Shown here one piece after another: positions 56,212-64,000 of a stretch of 64,000 nucleotides of DNA. Within the stretch, counting starts at the first letter, position 1, and every line of letters begins with the position of its first letter. The notes under the pieces were generated by a model. That model was given only the letters and a program-made list of their open reading frames with translations. It ran no database searches and was not told the origin of the DNA. The translations under genes were made by a program, and so were the position numbers. This stretch comes from Leucogyrophana mollusca (lineage: Eukaryota; Basidiomycota; Agaricomycetes; Boletales), in assembly GCA_021014945.1 (NCBI GenBank), contig MU266444.1, forward strand, positions 1 through 64,000, read 5' to 3'.

Positions 56212-58017
56212 ATGCGTCTTACAAGGTCGGCAAGTCGCGCTGCAACAGCTTCGGCCCCGCCAGCTATCAGCAACAGCATCCCCGAATCACCTTCTGTCGC
56301 GGTGACTGCCACAAAGAGCAAGAGGAAAGCGCCCGCAGTTCCTGCGTCACCCCAGAAAACACGCAGACAAAAGAAAGCGAAGACAGAAGACACCTTGCCC
56401 GTTGCTCCTGTTCTACCGGCGCCTGTGGCGCCCGTGTCCGATAGCGACGCGGAGGAAGTGCTTGTTCCAGCTGTTCTCAGCTTCTCGTTCGAGGAAGCAA
56501 AGCGTCATCTTATAAGTGTCGATAATCGTTTTGAAGATATTTTCGCCAGGCTCAAATGCAAGCCATATCAATACCTGGAGCAAGTCCACCCCTTTCGGTA
56601 AGCTTGGTTTATAATTGTAACCCTTCTGTGAAAACCTCACGAGATTCTAGCGCGCTGGTTCAGTCTATCTTGTATGATTTCAGTTGACTGTTCAATGCGC
56701 TGAGAGTGATGCATGATTCTCAGAGGGCAACAGATATCATGGTTGGCTGCCCGCTCCATTAACCACAAGTTTATACGGCTTTATGACCCGTCCCTGCCTG
56801 AAAAACCTGATCATTCGTCAGTGGACATGTTTCACTGCGGCTCTGCCTCTGCTGTATTTTTGACATACCCCCAAGAATCCCCAAGTCCCCCACATCTTTC
56901 TTCCCAAGCCCACAACAAGTCGCAAATACGGATATACCCACTCTTCGTACCGCTGGATTAAGTCAGCGCAAAGCCGAGTATGGTCAGTGAGCATCTAGAG
57001 TATTCATTGTTCGTAAAGGTTGAAATATTGCCTTGCAGTGAAGGACCTGGCAACTAGATTTGCCGATGGTCGTCTATCCACCGAAAAACTACTAGAGGCC
57101 GACGACGAGGAGCTGGCCAATATGCTCATCGAAGTTCGAGGCATTGGTAGAGTGCGTCCCACCACTTGCACACGTGAATGACATCCCTGACGCCACCCTT
57201 TACTTGCTAGTGGACCGGTAAGTCCCCTAGTATCTGCTTTTCCACTGATTTACTCATGATGTATAAGTCGACATGTTTGCAATTTTTTCCTTGCGTCGCC
57301 CCAATATTTTACCCGTTGGTAAGTGCGATTGGTCAACCAATACCCCATCGACTGATCGCCTTCGGAAAGGTGACCTTGGTATCCAGCGCGGCATGCTCCG
57401 GTGGTTCTTGTCACTCCATTCTCCTTCTCACTCTTTCACACTCTCCCCCGAGAAACTGAGTGGTAACGACGCAGAATTCGGTGAAAAGAAAACTCAAGTA
57501 TCTTCTCAGGGTGATGAGGACGTCCTGCCAGTTTTTGGCAAAACGCCACAGGGCGAGGCATCACAGGATGAGGCTACCGCTGCCGGTCCGTCCGACGTGT
57601 CTTCCGTTCCTCCGGCTCCGGTGTCCGCCACGCCGTTCAAGAGCGATAGTACCCAAGCAAGCATACCCTCTCTCCCTCCGCTATTCACGCCATCCATCAA
57701 CAAAACCCTCAACGATAACACTTCTTCCGCCGTGCCATTACCTGAGGGATTGACTGTGGCCGTCCTCAAGAACAGACTGAATAGCAAAAACAAAGTCAAG
57801 TAAGTTAATCTCTCCGGCTTTCACGGGATGCTTACGCTAGCGCTCATCTGTTCCTAGAGGGGCTTTTTTAACGCCCAAGGAAATGGAAGATTTGACGGAA
57901 CCTTGGAAGCCTTACAGAAGCTTAGGTGAGCTCGGACACGAGTTGATGGCTCTTGCACGATTTTCATAATTTCCACCAGGCGTCTACTACATGTGGGCAC
58001 TCGCCGAAGATAAGTAG
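56212..58017 (+). CDS. MAG1: DNA-3-methyladenine glycosylase (MAG1/AlkA type)
   Basis: Starts MRLTRSASRAATASAPPAIS at 56212, with a basic, Pro/Ala-rich N-terminus (KSKRKAPAVP, KTRRQKKAK) that may be nuclear targeting. The core has FEEAKRHLISVDNRFEDIFA, then RGQQISWLAARSINHKFIRL. The helix-hairpin-helix is LLEADDEELANMLIEVRGIG, then WTVDMFAIFSLRRPNILPVG and DLGIQRGM; the Asp of DLGIQ is at the catalytic position of the superfamily. A Ser/Pro/Gln-rich insert of about 130 residues (57.42-57.73 kb) follows, and the C-terminal helix region reads LPEGLTVAVLKNRLNSKNKV, GAFLTPKEMEDLTEPWKPYR, SLGVYYMWALAEDK. TAG at 58015-58017. Base-excision enzyme that removes alkylated purines. The WKPYR.....YYMW motif is typical. 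The long insert between catalytic Asp and C-terminal helix is unusual. Confidence 0.92.
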
Positions 58018-59429
58018 ACGGTACTTGTTGAGGGGAGGCGGTCTGTAATATAAACAAACGCGCTTATCGTGTACCATAAATCATATGCTAAGTCTTTAAA
58101 CTCTGGGGTATGCTGGATGGTTTGCGCGGCATGCTGCTTCATACTTAATGAACACGTCACTGACGATCCTCGCTCCCCTACACCTAACTGACAAGTTTGG
58201 GATAGATATGGTGACTATGATACTGTTCGCTGAAGCAGGAGGTGAATATACCACACCCACCTTCTATCGATCTCGCCGAGATACGCGAAGAATAAACTTA
58301 GGGAGCTGCTGCGAACGTCAATTTGACTATAAGCTCTTCCGCCGGCCCCATGTGCTCAAGATCGTCATCGATGTAGCCCAATGTAATAAATTCCGATCGA
58401 TTAACCCAGCGCGAGGCAGATGCGCCCAAGCTCTTCTCCAAAGACCGGTGGTAGTAATGTCTTCTGTAACACATCCCTGTGAGCTGACCGCAACCGGGTA
58501 GTCTGACGTAGGAAACGGAGGCCGAGTCAAGTCACCGTGGCCTTCTTCTCCCATTGGGGCAGGCAGGAGCGGCGTACGCATGTGGCCTGTTGAAATTTCT
58601 GGGCGACTGCTGGCTACTGCTTACAGTAGGGGTCATAATGCGGTCGGTCCCGTTCGAGCGAGACAAGTTCCACCTGAAGAAGTTTCATGTGTCTTCATTT
58701 CAGCTTGTTTAACCAATCAAGCACCAGCACCAAAGGCTAAAACGTGTATCGAGTGTTCCACAGGACTCTGAGTCTGAAGGATGAAAGCACTGATCAGGTA
58801 TGGGGCCAAGTTATTTCTCGTGTCCACTGCATACGAGATCGTAAGAATCGGGTGTGCGTGCAGCAGCGATGAATGCTGGTGAGACCAATCCGGGATGCTA
58901 TGGTGCTGCTGGCAGACTGATTGTCCTGATAAAAGGAGTGGGAATTGACAAAGGATGAGCGGGACGAACGATTTGCACAAGGGATTATAACCCCGCGACG
59001 ATGGTCCGGTGTCCCCACGTTGTGAAACTGCGGTGTCCGGGCGCTTTCAAGCTTCTTGTGGTCTTCTGTCAAAGGGCCATATTTATCTTGTTGTCTCAGT
59101 ACTTGCGGCGCTCCCTTTCTGGAGTGACTCCACCGGATCGACTACGGCTGCCCTTGTGTGTGCAAAAATGGCATCCTCGGATTGGTTGCCAGTATGGCGC
59201 ACGGATCGATCGCCTCGGCGCTATTGGACCTTTGCATTCCATCAATCACAAAAACACACTTATAATGTCGGAAACCTCCCTAACTGGTTCATCTTTGCTT
59301 TGACTGTCACGCCAAAGCGTCCGTTCTCCATCCTTACAAAAGGATCCCCGGGTGTGGCTTTCCCCCATTGCCCATCCCCGTTTTAACCCACTCCATACCG
59401 CCCTGGCTCACTGAACTCTAAGTGAAGCG
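58018..59429. other. Intergenic, no supported gene
   Basis: About 1.4 kb upstream of the kinase gene. Open frames of 117 codons or fewer on both strands show no domain or signal peptide. This may include a long promoter or leader. No RNA gene was recognised. Confidence 0.45.
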
Positions 59430-61183
59430 ATGAACACAGACTTTGGCTACCCAGGCTTACCCGCCGACGACAATCTTATAGTTTCGTCGCATCTTGAACA
59501 CGCCGAATTCCGGCCCCTTCTAGGAGCGCCCCAGTCCCGCCACCCATCCAACCATGCCTCCGGTCTTCAGAGCTATGCCTCGTTCAGGACTCCGTTGGAC
59601 GAACTTGAACCTCTCTCGCCTCTGCCTCGCCTCTCCCAGTCCCCACCACCCCATCGCCACACCCTAGTTCTACCTCCGGCTGGTACATCCGGTGAAGTCG
59701 ACCTCTTTTCAGCAGCACTCGAGGCACGGCATAACGATAGGTCTCCGGGTTCGCCTTGCGAACTATCTTCGTACGACACTGAATCGCACTCGCTGTTGCT
59801 TTCCTACGAGGACGACTACCCATCTCCGTCCCTGATGAGCCAAAGCTCACGCTGTCCGAGCGCTTCCGCGGAACCCTGCTCCGCGAGTCTCTGTGCGCGC
59901 GACTATTCTCCGCGTTTCCCTATTGGACACACCCTCCATCCCACATTCGTACACACATACCATCTCTGCGATGAATTAGGATCTGGCGGCTACGGGTTTG
60001 TCATGACGGCGCTTCATCGTATAGAAGATGTGGAGGTCGCTGTCAAGTTCATCATCAAAGAAAAGGTCCCGGAACAAGCATGGGTGGAAGACGAAACTTA
60101 CGGCAGGCTACCTATGGAAGTCATGCTACTCAGCATGATCGACCATGAGAACATCGTCAGATGTCTCGATATTTTCGAGGATGAGCTCTTTTTCTACTTG
60201 GTATGTTGATGCTGTCTACCTTTTCCATCTGAGCTGATTTGGACCACATCTTTCCAAGGTCCAAGAGCTTCATGGTTCCCCTTGGTGCAAGCGAGTTAAA
60301 TCTCGCGCAGCCCACAAGCATCCTTCACCCGAGATTTCCATACCGCAACCCTCGTCATCGCCTCCATTATTATCGCCTTCTGCCTCGGAAGTATCCATGG
60401 CCGACTCCGAACCAGATACCCCGCCACAAACATCCGATCAGCTTTGTTCTCCATCAATCCATGTTCAAATTACTGAAATATCACTCAACGATAATCGAAT
60501 CCATCCCGGCACTTCTAGTTCTGACGAGAAGTCTCATCCGTCGTTAGAACTGCCGGCTCGCCCATATTATTCCCGTCGACCCTCTTATGACCTTTTCGAA
60601 TGCATTGAACAAACAAAGCATAAACGTCTCTCTGAAAAACTTGCTCGATATATCATGGCACAGGTCGTCGACGCCGTTTACTATCTCGACAGTCACGGTA
60701 TTTCCCATCGAGACATCAAAGATGAGAATCTGGTCATCGACACGAACTTTAAGGTGTGTTCGCCCTCGTATCTGATGCAACGTGTGAAGTTAACAGCCAT
60801 TTGGGCAGGTCAAACTAATTGACTTTGGAAGTGCCACAATTGTGAGCACGAGCGAACCTCGGCCCTACTACAAGCTCTTCTTTGGGACTTCGGCGTACGC
60901 CGCTGCGGAGGTTCTACTCAAGAAACCTTATCAGGCTGCGCCCGCAGAAGTGTGGACCCTTGGTATCCTGATGTCTTACCTATTGACCGGGATGTCGCCG
61001 TTTCCCATGGAGAAGGACGCCATTGAAGGACGAGTGGTTCTATCAGAGGTCCCTGGGAAGAACCTCAGCCACGCCTGTTTACACCTCATGAGCAGGTGCT
61101 TGGAGCCCGATCCGACGCTGCGAGCCGACATCAAGGAGGTCAGAGACCATTGCTGGCTGCAGGGGGCACTAGACGACCTATGA
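59430..61183 (+). CDS. Ser/Thr protein kinase, PAS-kinase-like catalytic domain
   Basis: Starts MNTDFGYPGLPADDNLIVSS at 59430. A Ser/Pro-rich N-terminus of about 170 residues has no PAS domain. The kinase begins TYHLCDELGSGGYGFVMTAL (Gly loop), VEVAVKFIIKEKVPEQAWVE (VAIK-like Lys), LPMEVMLLSMIDHENIVRCL and DELFFYLVQELHG. A low-complexity insert of about 100 residues (60.3-60.57 kb) splits the N- and C-lobes, then YDLFECIEQTKHKRLSEKLA, RYIMAQVVDAVYYLDSHGIS, HRDIKDENLVIDTNFKVKLI and DFGSATIV. The activation segment is YKLFFGTSAYAAAEVLLKKP, with AAE for the usual APE, and AEVWTLGILMSYLLTGMSPF, with Glu for the usual Asp of D-W. C-terminus WLQGALDDL. The HRDIKDEN and LIDFGSA motifs and the Y..Y.A.EV region place it near yeast PSK/PAS kinases, which act in sugar flux control. 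All catalytic residues are present. Confidence 0.88.
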
Positions 61184-61591
61184 CGACATCTGCGATCCGA
61201 TTGTTATTTTGGTTTTTACTCTTCTCCATTGTTCGCGGAAAACACGGGACTCTTCACAAGCATGTTCTGAATCGTTTGGTCATTTGTATCGTGGATTTCA
61301 ATTTCTGTCATCGTCGCCTTCAGCCTCCTGCATCCACCATGTATCATGTTTGTAGCATACCTCGATCTGTCTCGCATGTGTATTGTACATATGCCTTATC
61401 ACATAATGTCTTACTAGTTGACAAGTAACCTCTTGGAGTCGTCAGTGCGTTTGAGCTGACTAATGCACCCCCCTTGGAGGGGTGCTCAGAACTTCCCGAT
61501 CCGGGAAAAATCGGGCTTTGTGGCTCATCGCAAACCATTGGAGGCAGCATCAACCAGAGCCTTGCGTCCGAACGTCTTCATCTCGAACGAC
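61184..61591. other. Intergenic
   Basis: A short region between the kinase and the NDUFS7 gene, with the 3' UTR of the first and the promoter of the second. It contains no supported feature. The minus-strand frame at 61344-61553 is not convincing. Confidence 0.5.
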
Positions 61592-62651
<1,060 letters not shown>

Positions 62652-63157
62652 AGGGTTGATGGAACACAATTTGAATCAAAGACATTGTCCATTAGACTCG
62701 AGTATCTTTGCTTTATGCATATATTGACTCTCGTTGGCGTTTTTGTGCCCCTGGCTCCCCTCTCTGGCTACTGGTTTTCTATGCGTGCCGTCAGCCCTGC
62801 TGTCAATTTCAGGTCTCATCGGATCACACTGCGAGCACGGATGTTTTATTTGACGCTCTCCCCAACCCGACTTGTCCCGGTGTACTTATTCTGCCTTTGC
62901 AATATCCCCCGGGAGATTATCCTATTCCCCTTTTCTCGGGTGCGCTCTCGCACAACAGGGGTCGTCCACGATACTTGCGTGGAGCTTCAAATGCACGCAA
63001 GACGGTGTTACTGAGACCTCTGCCACGACTCTACACTGGTAAGTTAATCCTCTTTTCCAGAAGGGCACATTCAGCCGTCCCCTTTAGCACCTGCCATGCA
63101 CGTGAATTCATCGATGCCGCCTGTATGTACTTAAGTCACCGAGAAGTGTAGTGCAAC
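62652..63157. other. Spacer between the NDUFS7 gene and its damaged copy
   Basis: No match to the N-terminal presequence exons of copy 1 was seen here, so the second copy lacks its 5' part. Open frames at 62708-63151 and 62685-63014 have no domain. Confidence 0.5.
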
Positions 63158-63950
63158 TAGGCTCGAACCAGCTTAGCCTGCTGCAGCAGCCGCAGAACAA
63201 AGCTGGTACACGTTCATGACCTAGCAAGCTCTGCGCCGCAGTCCGATTGTTCTGTGCTTCACCCGCAGAGTACGTATGTCCTGTCGTCGATGGACAAGTT
63301 GGCGAATTGGGCGAGAAAAGGCTCCATGTGGCCTTTGACTTTTGGTACGCCCAACCAATCACCGCTCAACTGAGCAGCCCTGACCCGGATTTTGCAAGGC
63401 CTGCATGTTGCGGCATTGGAATGATGCATCTGGTAGCATCTCGTTACGGCCAAGACCGTCTTGGGACCATCTTCCGAGCAACTCGCCAAAGCGATATGAT
63501 GATTGTTGCTGGTACGCTCACCAATAAGATGGCAGTTGGGCTGAGGAAGCTTTATGCCAACCAGATGCATGAGTCCCGTGAGTAGTCTAGATCGAGTATC
63601 GTCAATACGCCAGATCACTGGTTTGCGGCCAGGTCGGGTTATATCTCTGGGGTCCTGTGCAAACGGCGGTGGTTATCATCACTATTCCTCTTCTGTTGTT
63701 CGAGGTTGACCTCCAGGCACACCATGAGTATTGCCGCATGAAAGATCGCTGATAGCACTGCGCAGGCATCGTGCCGGTTGGTATCTATGTCCCCGGTTGT
63801 CCCCCTACCACCGAAGCGCTCCTGTATGGGATGCTTCAGCTTCAGGGCAAGATGGGGAGAAGCAGGAAGAACGTAATATGGTCAGCAGTTATATCTGATT
63901 GGGAGTGATGCTTATATTTATTTCGTTTTAATTATAGGTATCGCAAATGA
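63158..63950 (+). pseudogene. Truncated, damaged tandem copy of NDUFS7
   Basis: From 63158 the sequence is alignable to copy 1 from the pre-EYVL exon onward, including introns at the same places. It lacks the presequence exons. Compared with copy 1, four extra bases follow the exon start at about 63269, shifting frame through the EYVL-to-TFG segment. One base is missing just after the acceptor at about 63399, which returns the frame, so LACCAVEMM becomes PACCGIGMM (the Glu of VEMM is lost). Later exons are close: [60 protein letters not shown], then G-stop, where copy 1 has GCDR and its intron donor. The final exons ([41 protein letters not shown]) end at TGA 63948-63950. A cryptic donor (CGAG|gttgac) would remove the stop in frame, so expression cannot be excluded. 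Confidence 0.8.
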
Positions 63951-64000
63951 GGCCACCGCCCCGATCTGAAGGAGGTATGCGTGTATGAATCCGAGGATGC
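63951..64000. other. Window end
   Basis: Fifty bases after the NDUFS7-like pseudogene, with no feature. Confidence 0.5.

Overview
The window reads as nuclear DNA of a filamentous basidiomycete, most likely an Agaricomycete. Genes are cut by many short GT-AG introns of about 50-70 nt, lie on both strands and encode typical fungal proteins: a GH76 mannanase, SSU1-type sulfite pumps, an LSB6-type lipid kinase, a fungal GATA factor with its N-terminal fungal motif, an I9 protease inhibitor and a complex I 21 kDa subunit. The species cannot be named from the sequence. All gene models were spliced by eye; exon ends are predictions, and the outer limits are firmer than internal junctions.

Layout. 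0-3 kb: sparse, with a palindromic cluster of GTTAATAAC motifs, a tiny secreted peptide gene and a small Kre9/Knh1-like secreted protein gene. 3-12.3 kb (+): Ctf4/Mcl1 replisome hub, aldo/keto reductase, GH76 endo-mannanase. 12.4-21.5 kb (-): Sec7-PH Arf exchange factor, then a large GATA factor with a 2.8 kb gene-poor region upstream. 24.3-28.9 kb (-): signal peptide peptidase and gamma-glutamyltransferase. 29.9-32.9 kb: an unknown Ser/Pro-rich protein and a UPF0643-like protein. 33.5-37.9 kb: an apparently complete 4.4 kb Tc1/mariner-type element with ~98 bp terminal inverted repeats and TA on both sides, carrying a DDD transposase and a second gene with a Zn2Cys6-like cluster. 38-43.3 kb: complex I 21 kDa subunit, then two paralogous MDR-family dehydrogenases. 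43.9-48.6 kb: a CUS2/TAT-SF1 splicing factor convergent with a type II PI 4-kinase. 49-52.9 kb: two tandem SSU1-like sulfite/anion pumps sharing an intron position. 53.4-61.2 kb: a lineage-restricted protein, a four-exon I9 inhibitor, a DNA-3-methyladenine glycosylase and a Ser/Thr kinase. 61.6-64 kb: complex I NDUFS7 (PSST) followed by a damaged tandem copy.

Most neighbours are unrelated housekeeping genes rather than a pathway cluster. The recurrent theme is local duplication (two SSU1, two MDR, two NDUFS7). The most unusual region is the two-gene Tc1/mariner element, whose right end lies 64 bp upstream of the start codon of a complex I gene.
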